Positions 1-8,629 of a stretch of 64,000 bases of DNA are shown here, one piece after another. The notes beneath the pieces were generated by a model, which was not told the origin of the DNA, searched no databases, and saw only the letters and a program-made list of their open reading frames with translations. Positions within the stretch are counted from its first letter, which is position 1; every line of letters starts with the position of its first letter. The stretch spans positions 1 through 64,000 of the forward strand of contig CAUJIL010000121.1 of the NCBI GenBank assembly GCA_963204845.1, written 5' to 3'. The position numbers and the translations under genes were made by a program. This DNA comes from Pseudomonadota bacterium. Its GTDB lineage: Bacteria > Pseudomonadota > Gammaproteobacteria > Pseudomonadales > UBA5518.

Positions 1-1
1 C

Positions 2-595
2 GCCAGCGGCCAGGCGCAGGCGTTGGCCGTCGTGCAACAGCTCGACCCGATGTTCGTCGACATCCCGCGCTCGAGCCAGGAACTGCTGAAGTTGCGCGCT
101 GAACTGGAGCACGGCCGCCTGCAGCACAGTGGTGGCAGCGCGGCCGAGGTGCGGCTGCAGCTCGAGGACGGCAGCGCCTACGCGCTGCCGGGCCGACTCG
201 CGTTCTCCGACGTCACCATCGATCCCGGTACCGCCAGCGTGACGCTGCGCGCGGTGTTCCCCAACCCGGAGCAGCGGCTGCTGCCCGGCATGTATGTGCG
301 CGCCGTGCTGACGGAAGGCGCACGCCGCGATGCGATCCTGGTCCCGCAGGGCGCGCTGCAGCGCAATCCCGACGGTTCCGCGACGGTGCTGGTCATCGGC
401 GCCGACGACACCCTCGCGGTGCGTCCGGTCGCAGCCGGGCGCAGCGTCGACGGCCACTGGCTGATCGAATCCGGTCTGCAGGCCGGTGAGCGCGTGGTGG
501 TCGACGGGCTGCAGAAGGCCCGTCCGGGCGCACCGGTGCTGGCCGTATCGCGCGACGGCGCGCAGGCCACGCTGGCTGGTGGAGCGGCGCACTGA
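2..595 (+). CDS. RND efflux periplasmic adaptor (AcrA/MexA family), 5' truncated by window edge
   Basis: This is the C-terminal part of a membrane-fusion protein that links an inner-membrane RND pump to an outer-membrane channel. The reading frame is open to the left edge, so the true start lies outside; the first candidate start inside is a TTG at 23, which falls mid-domain. The segment LDPMFVDIPRSSQELLKLR and the later PGMYVRAVL match the beta-barrel region of AcrA/MexA proteins, and ILVPQGALQRNPDG matches the start of the membrane-proximal domain. About 197 residues are present. The stop overlaps the start of the pump gene (TGATG), so the two are translationally coupled. No TolC-type channel gene follows. 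The family is clear; the substrate is unknown. Confidence 0.9.
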   Translation, partial: ASGQAQALAVVQQLDPMFVDIPRSSQELLKLRAELEHGRLQHSGGSAAEVRLQLEDGSAYALPGRLAFSDVTIDPGTASVTLRAVFPNPEQRLLPGMYVRAVLTEGARRDAILVPQGALQRNPDGSATVLVIGADDTLAVRPVAAGRSVDGHWLIESGLQAGERVVVDGLQKARPGAPVLAVSRDGAQATLAGGAAH

Positions 596-3500
596 TGGCC
601 CGTTTCTTCATCGATCGCCCGATCTTCGCCTGGGTCATCGCGATCATCGTGATGCTGGCCGGCGTGCTCTCGATCCGCGTGCTGCCGGTGATGCAGTACC
701 CCGACATCGCACCACCGGTGGTCAACGTCGGCGCGACGTATCCCGGCGCCTCGGCGGCGACGCTGGAGGACACCGTCACGCAGGTCATCGAGCAGAACAT
801 GAAGGCGCTCGACGGGCTTCTCTACATGAGTTCGAGCAGCGATTCGTACGGCAACGCCAGCGTCTCGATCACCTTCGAACCCGGCACCGACCCCGACATC
901 GCCCAGGTGCAGGTGCAGAACAAGCTGCAACTGGCGCTGCCGAAGCTGCCGCAGGAAGTGCAGCAACAGGGTCTGCGCGTCGGCAAGGCATCGTCGACGC
1001 TGCTGCTGGTGACGGCGTTCTTCTCGGCCGACGGCAGCATGAGCGAGCTGGAAGTCGCCGACTACATGGTGTCGAACGTGATGGACGACATCTCCCGCAT
1101 CGAGGGCGTGGGCGATATCCGCCTGCTCGGTGGCGCGCAGGCCGCGATGCGCATCTGGCTCGACCCGGCGAAGCTGCACGGTTTCGCGCTGACGCCGGCC
1201 GATGTGCGCGCGGCACTGCTCGCGCAGAACACGCAGGTCTCCGCGGGCCAGCTCGGCGGCACCCCGGCGCTACCCGGCCAACCCATCGCCGCGACCATCA
1301 ACGCGCAGTCGCGGCTGCAGACGGTCGGGCAGTTCGAGGCGATCCTGCTGCGCGTCGATCCCGACGGCGCGACGGTGCGCCTCGGCGACGTGGCGCGCAT
1401 CGAACTCGGCAGCGAGAGCTACGCGGTGCGCTCGCGCTTCAACGGCAAGCCGGCGGCCGGCATGGGACTGATGCTGCAGACCGGAGCGAACGCGCTGAAA
1501 ACCGCCGAGGCCGTGCGTGCAAGGCTGGTCGAGCTGAAAGCATTCTTTCCGCCGGGGCTGCAGTACGACATTCCGCACGACACCACGCCGTTCGTGCAGC
1601 GTTCGATCGACGGCGTGGTCGAAACGCTGATCGAGGCGATCGTGCTGGTGTTCCTGGTGATGCTGCTGTTCCTGCAGAACCTGCGCGCGACGCTGATCCC
1701 GACGCTGGCGGTGCCGGTGGTGCTGCTCGGCACCTTCGCCGTGCTCGCCGCGTTCGGCTTCAGCATCAACACGCTGACCATGTTCGCGATGGTGCTCGCG
1801 ATCGGGCTGCTGGTCGACGACGCGATCGTGGTGGTCGAGAACGTCGAGCGCGTGATGCGCGAGGAAGGCCTGCCGCCGCGCGAAGCCACCCGCAAGGCGA
1901 TGGGCCAGATCAGCGGCGCGCTGGTGGGCATCGCACTGGTGCTGTCGGCGGTGTTCGTTCCGATGGCCTTCTTCGGCGGATCGACCGGCCTGATCTACCG
2001 CCAGTTCTCGGTCACGATCGTCGCGGCGATGGTGCTGTCGGTGCTGGTGGCGATGATCCTGACCCCCGCGCTGTGCGCCACCCTGCTGCATCCGCACGAC
2101 ACCACCGGGCACGCCAGCCGGGTGTTCGGAGCGTTCAACCGCACGTTGGCTGCCGCCACCGCGCGCTACGAGGCCGTGGTCGGAAGCCTGCTGCGGCGCA
2201 GCCTGCGCTACCTCGCGATCTATGCCGTGCTGCTGGTCGCGCTCGGGCTGCTGTTCGTGCGCCTGCCGACCTCGTTCCTGCCCGAGGAGGACGGCGGCTT
2301 CATCTTCAACATCGTGCAACTGCCCGCGGGCGCCAGCCAGGAGCGCACGCTGCAGACGATGGCCGAGATCACGCGCTACTTCCTCGAGGAAGAGAAGGGA
2401 CTGGTCACCAAGATCTTCACGGCCGCCGGCTTCAGCTTCGCGGGTTCCGGCCAGAACGCGGGCCAGGCCTTCGTCGAGATGCGCCCGTGGGAGGAGCGCG
2501 AGGCGCCCGGGCAGAGCGCGCGAGCGCTGGCCGATCGCGCGCGCGGTGCGCTGCAGAAGCTGCGCGATGCCGTGGTGTTCCCGGTGGTGCCGCCGCCGGT
2601 GCTCGAACTCGGCGACGCCAGCGGTTTCACGCTGTTCCTGCAGGACCGCGGCGGGTTGGGGCACGCGGCGCTGATCGAGGCGCGCAACCGCCTGCTCGGA
2701 GCCGCCGCGCAGCATCCGCAACTGCGCGCGGTGCGGCCGAATGGCCTCGAAGAGACGCCGCAACTCGAGCTCGAAATCGACCACCAGAAGGCCAGCGCGC
2801 TGGGGCTGTCGATCGCGGAGATCAACGACCTGCTGGCCACCGCGTGGGGCGGGCGCTACGTGAACGATTTCATCGACCGCGGCCGCGTGAAAAAGGTCTA
2901 CGTGCAGGGCGAGGCGGGTGCGCGCATGCAGCCCGAGGACCTGGGCAAATGGTACGCGCGCAACGCCCGCGGACAGATGGTCCCGTTCCACGCCTTCGCC
3001 TCCGCGCGCTGGACCCGCGGATCACCGCAGCTGACGCGCTTCAACGGACTGCCCGCGCTCGAGATCCAGGGCCAGGCGGCACCGGGTGTGAGCACCGGCG
3101 AGGCGATGGACGCGATCGCCGGACTGATCGGCACGCTGCCCGCCGGGATCGGTTTCGAATGGAGCGGCGTCTCGCTGCAGGAACAGCAGTCCGGCGCGCA
3201 GGCACCGCTGCTCTACACGCTGTCGCTGCTGGTCGTGTTCCTGTGCCTCGCGGCACTCTACGAGTCCTGGTCGGTGCCGTTCGCGGTGATGCTGGTGGTG
3301 CCGCTCGGCGTGATCGGCGCGCTGCTCGCGGCCACGCTGGCCGGGCAGGCCAACGACGTGTACTTCCAGGTCGGGCTGCTGACCACGATCGGGCTGTCGG
3401 CACGCAACGCGATCCTGATCGTCGAGTTCGCGAAGGCGCGCCAGGAAGCCGGCGCGACCCTGCTCGCGGCCACGCTGGAGGCCTGCCGCATCCGGCTGCG

Positions 3501-3708
3501 CCCGATCCTGATGACCTCGCTCGCCTTCATGTTCGGCGTGCTGCCGCTGGCGCTGGCCGACGGCGCCGGGTCGGGGGCGCAGAACGCGATCGGCACCGGC
3601 GTGGTCGGCGGCATGCTGTCGGCGACGGTGCTGGCGATCTTCTACGTGCCGCTGTTCTACGCGATCGTGCGCGGACGCTCGCTGCGTCCGTCCGAGGCAT
3701 CGACCTGA
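595..3708 (+). CDS. RND efflux pump, inner-membrane permease (HAE1/AcrB family)
   Basis: A proton-driven multidrug pump subunit of 1037 residues, the normal length for AcrB/MexB. It opens with the family N-terminus (MARFFIDRPIFAWVIAI), has TM4 with the two proton-relay aspartates (GLLVDDAIVVVENVERVM), and ends with the TM10-TM12 block (GLSARNAILIVEFA, then RPILMTSLAFMFGVLPL and GTGVVGGMLSATVLAIF). The two halves show the usual internal duplication with large periplasmic loops. One oddity: the TM10 lysine of AcrB (Lys940 in SAKNAIL) is Arg here. It is coupled to the adaptor upstream by a one-base overlap. Substrate range cannot be read from the sequence. Confidence 0.95.
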   Translation: MARFFIDRPIFAWVIAIIVMLAGVLSIRVLPVMQYPDIAPPVVNVGATYPGASAATLEDTVTQVIEQNMKALDGLLYMSSSSDSYGNASVSITFEPGTDPDIAQVQVQNKLQLALPKLPQEVQQQGLRVGKASSTLLLVTAFFSADGSMSELEVADYMVSNVMDDISRIEGVGDIRLLGGAQAAMRIWLDPAKLHGFALTPADVRAALLAQNTQVSAGQLGGTPALPGQPIAATINAQSRLQTVGQFEAILLRVDPDGATVRLGDVARIELGSESYAVRSRFNGKPAAGMGLMLQTGANALKTAEAVRARLVELKAFFPPGLQYDIPHDTTPFVQRSIDGVVETLIEAIVLVFLVMLLFLQNLRATLIPTLAVPVVLLGTFAVLAAFGFSINTLTMFAMVLAIGLLVDDAIVVVENVERVMREEGLPPREATRKAMGQISGALVGIALVLSAVFVPMAFFGGSTGLIYRQFSVTIVAAMVLSVLVAMILTPALCATLLHPHDTTGHASRVFGAFNRTLAAATARYEAVVGSLLRRSLRYLAIYAVLLVALGLLFVRLPTSFLPEEDGGFIFNIVQLPAGASQERTLQTMAEITRYFLEEEKGLVTKIFTAAGFSFAGSGQNAGQAFVEMRPWEEREAPGQSARALADRARGALQKLRDAVVFPVVPPPVLELGDASGFTLFLQDRGGLGHAALIEARNRLLGAAAQHPQLRAVRPNGLEETPQLELEIDHQKASALGLSIAEINDLLATAWGGRYVNDFIDRGRVKKVYVQGEAGARMQPEDLGKWYARNARGQMVPFHAFASARWTRGSPQLTRFNGLPALEIQGQAAPGVSTGEAMDAIAGLIGTLPAGIGFEWSGVSLQEQQSGAQAPLLYTLSLLVVFLCLAALYESWSVPFAVMLVVPLGVIGALLAATLAGQANDVYFQVGLLTTIGLSARNAILIVEFAKARQEAGATLLAATLEACRIRLRPILMTSLAFMFGVLPLALADGAGSGAQNAIGTGVVGGMLSATVLAIFYVPLFYAIVRGRSLRPSEAST

Positions 3709-3854
3709 GGCGGCTTTCAAGGCGCGAAGTCGAACCGCTGCAGTAGTCCACAGATACCTTCCAGCGGCGGCGCCGGCACGCTAAGGTGCCCGCCACGAAA
3801 GCTAGCGGAAGATGACTCATTGGCAACCCGGCGCAGCTGATCGGCGGCTTCATC

Positions 3855-4895
3855 GTGCTGGTGCTGGGCGCCGAAGTGCTGGTGCGTGGTGCGTCGCGCC
3901 TCGCAGCCGCCGCCGGGATGCCCTCGTTGCTGATCGGGCTCACCGTGGTTTCGTTCGGCACCAGCGCCCCCGAGATGGCCGTCAGCGTCGGTTCCGCACT
4001 GCAGGGCTCGCCCGACATCGCGCTCGGCAACGTGGTCGGCAGCAATATCTTCAACGTGCTGATGATCCTCGGCCTGTCGGCACTGGTCTCACCGCTGATC
4101 GTCTCGCGGCAACTGGTGCGCGTGGACGTGCCGATCATGATCGGCGTCTCGCTGCTGGTCTGGCTGCTGGCGCTGGACCAGGTGATCGGCCGCGTCGAGG
4201 GCCTGGTGCTCGCACTGATGCTCGCGATCTACCTCGACGTGCAGATCCGGCTGGGCCGCGAGGCGGGCGCGGACAGCGCCCCGGTCGGGACACCGGACGG
4301 CCCGGCCCCGCGCGGCGCCGGATCGCCGATGGCAAACGTGCTGCTGATCCTCGGCGGACTCGTGCTGCTGGTCGCCGGGTCGCGCTGGCTGCTCGACGGC
4401 GCCACCGGCATCGCGCGCGCGCTCGGCGTGTCGGAACTGATGATCGGCCTGACCATCGTCGCGGCCGGCACCTCGCTGCCGGAACTCGCGACCTCGGTGC
4501 TGGCGGCGCTGCGCGGCGAGCGCGACATCGCGGTCGGCAACGCAGTCGGGAGCAACATCTTCAACCTGCTCGCGGTGCTCGGGATCACGGCGGTGGTCGC
4601 GCCGGCCGGCGTCGCCGTGGCCGACGCGGCGCTGGTATTCGACATCCCGGTGATGGGCGCGGTGGCGCTGGCCTGCCTGCCGGTGTTCTTCAGCGGCCAC
4701 CTGATCGCGCGCTGGGAAGGTGCGGTATTCGTCGGATACTACATCGCGTATACGGCGTACCTGGTGCTGGCCGGCACGGCGCACGAGGCGCTCGCCGGCT
4801 ACCGCACCGCGATGCTCGGTTTCGTGCTGCCGCTGACCGTGTTGACGCTGGTCGTGATCGTGTGGCGCGGCTGGGTGGAACGCCACCGGGCCTGA
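3855..4895 (+). CDS. calcium/sodium antiporter (CaCA family, YrbG-like)
   Basis: An inner-membrane cation exchanger with the two inverted alpha-repeats of the family: GLTVVSFGTSAPEMAVSV followed by GNVVGSNIFNV in the first half, and GLTIVAAGTSLPELATSV followed by GNAVGSNIFNL in the second. These hold the conserved acidic residues that bind Ca2+ or Na+. About ten hydrophobic helices can be traced. The coordinate given begins at a GTG, but the first helix appears to start earlier. In frame there is only an ATT at 3819, preceded by GGAAG at 3807-3811 with seven-base spacing, and a CTG at 3837. The true start is uncertain; the family assignment is not. Confidence 0.9.
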   Translation: MLVLGAEVLVRGASRLAAAAGMPSLLIGLTVVSFGTSAPEMAVSVGSALQGSPDIALGNVVGSNIFNVLMILGLSALVSPLIVSRQLVRVDVPIMIGVSLLVWLLALDQVIGRVEGLVLALMLAIYLDVQIRLGREAGADSAPVGTPDGPAPRGAGSPMANVLLILGGLVLLVAGSRWLLDGATGIARALGVSELMIGLTIVAAGTSLPELATSVLAALRGERDIAVGNAVGSNIFNLLAVLGITAVVAPAGVAVADAALVFDIPVMGAVALACLPVFFSGHLIARWEGAVFVGYYIAYTAYLVLAGTAHEALAGYRTAMLGFVLPLTVLTLVVIVWRGWVERHRA

Positions 4896-4913
4896 GCGAC
4901 GGGTACCACCCGC

Positions 4914-5612
4914 TCAGCTCACGAAGCGCACCGTATCGGCGAGCACGGCACGGCCCAGACGGCACTCATTGGCCGCGATGCCGGCATCCTCGTAGCCGAA
5001 CGAGATGCCGAACAGCAGCTTCCACGACGCATCGACCCCCGCCTCGGCGCGCACCATGTCGCACAGGAAACTGAGCGCGGTCTGCGGGCAACTCGCGATG
5101 CCGTGCGCCGCGAGCCCCAGCATCAGCGTCTGCGCGTACATGCCGGCATCGGCTGCCTCGCGCACCCCGGCCCAGTCGGGGATGAACAGGAACGCGACGT
5201 GCGGCGCGTCGAAGAAGGCGAAGTTGCGCATGAACGCGGCGCCACGACCGGCCTTGTCGGCGCGCTCGATGCCCATCGCCCCGTAGAGCTTCTCGGCCGC
5301 GTCGTACTGGCGCTCCTTGTAGACCCCGTCGTACTTGCCTGCGTAGGGAAAGTCCATCGACACCTTGCCGCCGGTGAAATCGGCCATGAAACCGCGGCGC
5401 AGCCGATCGCAGGCCGCGCCGCTGAACACCGCGCTCAGCCACGGCTGGGTGTTGCAGTTCGACGGCGCACGGCCCGCGAGCGCGAAGATGTGTTCGAGCA
5501 GCGGTTGCGGCACCGGCTCCGGCCGGAACGCGCGCACCGATCGGCGTGCGAGCACGGCCTCGTCGAAAGCCAGCGAATGTCCCGCGCCACGCCCTGTTTC
5601 CATCTTCGTCAT
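4914..5612 (-). CDS. nitroreductase family protein
   Basis: An FMN-dependent NAD(P)H oxidoreductase-like protein of 232 residues. The N-terminus has the FMN-contacting pattern RRSVRAFRPEPVPQPLLEHI, then APSNCNTQPW, both typical of the nitroreductase fold; the C-terminal part has the usual LMLGLAAHGIASCPQTAL segment. I chose the ATG at 5612 because GGAGAG lies just upstream, whereas the longer frame would begin at a TTG without a ribosome site. It is followed on the same strand by a crotonase and an acyl-CoA synthetase gene upstream, which may form one transcription unit, but the physiological substrate cannot be inferred. Confidence 0.88.
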   Translation of the reverse strand: MTKMETGRGAGHSLAFDEAVLARRSVRAFRPEPVPQPLLEHIFALAGRAPSNCNTQPWLSAVFSGAACDRLRRGFMADFTGGKVSMDFPYAGKYDGVYKERQYDAAEKLYGAMGIERADKAGRGAAFMRNFAFFDAPHVAFLFIPDWAGVREAADAGMYAQTLMLGLAAHGIASCPQTALSFLCDMVRAEAGVDASWKLLFGISFGYEDAGIAANECRLGRAVLADTVRFVS

Positions 5613-5648
5613 GTGCTCTCCGGATTCCAATGAACGACGATCGCCGCC

Positions 5649-6464
5649 TCAGCGGCCCTGAAATACCGCGGGGCGCTTCTCCTTGAAGGCCCGCATCCCC
5701 TCGCGCGCGTCCTCGGTGGCGAACACCGGCCAACCGATTTCGTCCGAGCGCCGCATGGCCTCGGCCTCCGGCAGGCATTCCTCGTGTTCGCGCAGCGACT
5801 GCATGACCGCCCTGACCGCGACCGGTCCGTTGGCTCCGATCTGCGCCGCGATCGCGAGCGCCTCCGCAAGCGCCCCGCCCTTGGGCACGATGCGGTTGAT
5901 GAGCCCCCAATCGAGCGCCTCGCGCGCCGTCACGTGGCGTCCGGTCAGCAGGATCTCGGCCGCGATGCAGTACGGGATCTGGCGCCGCAGCCGGATCGTG
6001 GATCCCGACATCGGGTACAGCCCGCGCGCGACCTCGGTCACGCCGAACACCGCGTCCTCGGCGGCAACCCGGATGTCGGTGCCCTGCAGGATCTCGGTGC
6101 CGCCGGCGAGCGCATAACCCTCCACGGCGAGCACGATCGGCTTGCAGGGGCGGTTGTCGCGCAGCAACGCCTGCCAGTGCAGGTTCGGGATCTCCTGCAT
6201 CAGCGTCTGGATCTCGGCGGCGTCGTCACCGCCCTCCGGTCCCGCCTTGAGGTCCATGCCCGCGCAGAAGGTGTCACCGCGTGCGGTCAGCACCGCCGCG
6301 CGCAGCGTATCGTCGCTGTCGAGCAGGCGCCACGCGCGGTACATCCCCACCAGCATCGGCGGGTTGAAGGCGTTCTTCGCCTCGGGGCGGTTCAGCGTGA
6401 CGACCAGCGTGTGCGCGTCGCGCTCGACGATGCAGCTGCTGGTGCTTACGGGGAGCTGTTCCAT
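5649..6464 (-). CDS. enoyl-CoA hydratase/isomerase (crotonase) family protein
   Basis: A 271-residue crotonase-fold enzyme acting on acyl-CoA thioesters. It shows the N-terminal LNRPEAKNAFNPPML, the first oxyanion-hole segment DTFCAGMDLKAG and the second VEGYALAGGTEI, then FGVTEVARGLYPMSG where the catalytic acid usually sits. The start at 6464 has GGAG six bases upstream. The gene lies directly downstream of an acyl-CoA synthetase, so the pair probably activates and then hydrates or isomerises an acyl chain, as in fatty-acid or terpenoid degradation. The exact reaction is not determined by sequence. Confidence 0.9.
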   Translation of the reverse strand: MEQLPVSTSSCIVERDAHTLVVTLNRPEAKNAFNPPMLVGMYRAWRLLDSDDTLRAAVLTARGDTFCAGMDLKAGPEGGDDAAEIQTLMQEIPNLHWQALLRDNRPCKPIVLAVEGYALAGGTEILQGTDIRVAAEDAVFGVTEVARGLYPMSGSTIRLRRQIPYCIAAEILLTGRHVTAREALDWGLINRIVPKGGALAEALAIAAQIGANGPVAVRAVMQSLREHEECLPEAEAMRRSDEIGWPVFATEDAREGMRAFKEKRPAVFQGR

Positions 6465-6507
6465 GCGTATCTCCGGTGCCGACGAACGATGATGGACGGG
6501 TAGCGAT

Positions 6508-8145
6508 TCAGGAGGCGCGATGCGTACCGGCCAGCGCGATTTCCCGCGCGCGCGCGTAGTTCGGCTTGCCGCTCGGCTGGCGCGGGATCTGCTCGACGAT
6601 GTGCAGCTCGCGCGGCACCTTGTAGCCCGCGATGTGGCGGCGCGACTCGTGCTGCAGCTCCTCCAGCGTGGGCCGGTGGCCCGCACGCACCGCGACGACC
6701 GCCGTGACCTTCTGCCCCCAGCGCTCGTCCGGCATGCCGACCACCAGTGCGTCGAACACGGCCGGGTGGTTCTTCAGCGCCTGCTCGACTTCCTCCGGGA
6801 AGATCTTCTCGCCGCCGCTGTTGATACAGTTCGAACCGCGTCCGAACACCGTGATCGACGAACCGTCGGGCTCGAGCCGTGCCGCGTCGCCGGTCAGCAA
6901 CCAGCGCTTGCCATCGACCTCGACGAAGGTCCGGGCGGTCTTCACCGGATCGTTGTAGTAACCGACCGGGATGTGGCCGCTGCGCGCGAAGATCCCGGTT
7001 TCACCGGGCTGCGCGTGGCGGCGTTCGTCCTCGACGATCACGTCCATGTACGGCGTGCGCGTCACGTTCCCCAGCCCGTTCTCGGCGTCACTGCGCCGCT
7101 GCCCGTTGTCCATCCCCATCTGGCCGCCTTCGGAAGAACCGAAGGAATTCGTGATCATCACGTTGGGGAAGTGCTCGCGGAAGCGCTGCTGTTTCGATTC
7201 GGAGAACACGGCGCCACCGGAGCCGACGTTGAACACGCAGCCGAGGTCCCAGCGCCCGGGGTTGCCCTCCAGCGCATCGAGCAGCGGGATCGCCATCGCG
7301 TCGCCGACGATCGAGATCGCGTTCACGCGCTCGCGCTCGACGATTCCCCAGACCTCCTCGCCGACCAGCGAGTGCGACGGGTTCAGCACCACCTTGCCGC
7401 CGGCGAGCAACTGGATGCACGCGTACCACCAGCATGCCCCGTGCATCAGCGGCGCGAGCGGCATGCCGGTGACGACGAAACCTTCCTTCGCGCGCACCGC
7501 GATGTCCTCGGGCGCCGCGATCGGGCCGGCCGGATGGAAATGACCGCCACCGCCCATCGCGGCGTAGAACACCGCCTTGTGCGGCCACATCACGCCCTTC
7601 GGCATGCCGGTGGTGCCGCCGGTGTAGAGCAGGAACAGGTCGTCATCGGAACGCTCCGGGAAGTCGCGTTCGGCGGAACCCTGCGCCAGCGCGTTCTCGT
7701 AACCGGCCGAGCCGATCGATTGCAGGTCGAAGGCGCTGCCGTCGTCCACACCGATCAGCGTGTGCAGCCGCGGCGCCGCATCACGCACCGCCGCGATGTG
7801 CGGCACGAACTCGCGGTGGTGGATGCAACCGGCCATGTCCGAGTTGTCGAAGATGTAGACGAGTTCCTCGTTCACGTAGCGGAAGTTCACGTTGACCGGC
7901 ACCGCCCGCACCTTGAAGCAGCCCAGCATGCCTTCGAGGTACTCGTTGCAGTTGTGCAGGTACAGCCCGACCTTGTCGCCGGCACCGATGCCGCGCGACT
8001 GCAGGTAGTGGGCGAGCCGGTTGGCGCGCCGGTCGAGTTCGGCGTAGCTGAGCCGCGCATCGCCGCACACCAGCGCCTCGCGCTCGGGCACGGTGTCGGC
8101 GACGATCTCGAACAGGTCGGCGATGTTGAAATGCCTGGGGGTCAT
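6508..8145 (-). CDS. acyl-CoA synthetase (class I AMP-forming ligase)
   Basis: A 545-residue adenylate-forming enzyme predicted to activate a carboxylic acid to its CoA thioester. Motifs include the phosphate loop LLYTGGTTGMPKGVMW, the SFGSSEGGQMG adenine segment, the hinge region LTGDAARLEPDGS followed by GRGSNCINSGGEKIFPEEVE, and a C-terminal RQPSGKPNY that carries the catalytic lysine. The ATG at 8145 has GGGAG eight bases upstream; the longer open frame adds about 60 atypical residues. It resembles acyl-CoA synthetases that accompany crotonases in actinobacterial and gammaproteobacterial lipid catabolism. Substrate unknown. Confidence 0.9.
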   Translation of the reverse strand: MTPRHFNIADLFEIVADTVPEREALVCGDARLSYAELDRRANRLAHYLQSRGIGAGDKVGLYLHNCNEYLEGMLGCFKVRAVPVNVNFRYVNEELVYIFDNSDMAGCIHHREFVPHIAAVRDAAPRLHTLIGVDDGSAFDLQSIGSAGYENALAQGSAERDFPERSDDDLFLLYTGGTTGMPKGVMWPHKAVFYAAMGGGGHFHPAGPIAAPEDIAVRAKEGFVVTGMPLAPLMHGACWWYACIQLLAGGKVVLNPSHSLVGEEVWGIVERERVNAISIVGDAMAIPLLDALEGNPGRWDLGCVFNVGSGGAVFSESKQQRFREHFPNVMITNSFGSSEGGQMGMDNGQRRSDAENGLGNVTRTPYMDVIVEDERRHAQPGETGIFARSGHIPVGYYNDPVKTARTFVEVDGKRWLLTGDAARLEPDGSSITVFGRGSNCINSGGEKIFPEEVEQALKNHPAVFDALVVGMPDERWGQKVTAVVAVRAGHRPTLEELQHESRRHIAGYKVPRELHIVEQIPRQPSGKPNYARAREIALAGTHRAS

Positions 8146-8236
8146 TGACCGGCTCCCGCTGAACTTGGACCGGCCGAAGAATAAGCGAGGCCGGCGCGCT
8201 GCCGCAAATGACAAACCGGTCAGGGATGGTCGCGCC

Positions 8237-8629
8237 TCAGCGGCTCGCCATCCCGGCGCGCATATTCGCCGCGACGCGCTGGGCGACCCGCCACGCCCGC
8301 TCCGCACCGGGCCCCGCGAAACCATCGTCGAGCGTGGCCCGGAACAGTTCCAGCCAGCGCGCGAAATCCTCGTCGTGCAACGGGCGGCGCGCGTGCAGCG
8401 CGCGGTGGATGTCCATGGTATGGCGCTGGTAGCCAGGGCGCCCGAGCAGCAGTTTCTCCCAGTAGGCGCGGATCAGCGGCAGGTGGCGTGCCGGATCGAT
8501 CCGTGCGACGTCGAGGAAGAGCGGCGCGAGCCGAGGATCGGCGAACACGCGCGCATAGAACGCGTCGACGAAGGCGGCGACCCGCTCCGGCGAATCCAGA
8601 TCAGCTCTTGCCGCGGCCTTTCCTGACAT
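8237..8629 (-). CDS. group III truncated hemoglobin
   Basis: A 130-residue heme protein of the 2-on-2 hemoglobin fold. The start AAFVDAFYARVFADPRLAPLFLDVA has the helix A/B pattern with the B10 tyrosine. The PGYQRHTMDIHRALHARRPL segment and the following HDEDFARWLELF match group III proteins, with the His of HDEDF as the proximal heme ligand. The gene begins inside the end of der with a 29-base overlap, so it is probably translated from the der transcript. Group III members have been linked to NO or reactive-oxygen handling, but the role here is inference only. Confidence 0.85.
   Translation of the reverse strand: MSGKAAARADLDSPERVAAFVDAFYARVFADPRLAPLFLDVARIDPARHLPLIRAYWEKLLLGRPGYQRHTMDIHRALHARRPLHDEDFARWLELFRATLDDGFAGPGAERAWRVAQRVAANMRAGMASR

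Noticed and set aside
486..3746. A 1086-codon frame overlapping the RND pump
   Set aside because: It is a shifted frame of the pump gene with Arg/Ala-rich translation and no family motif.
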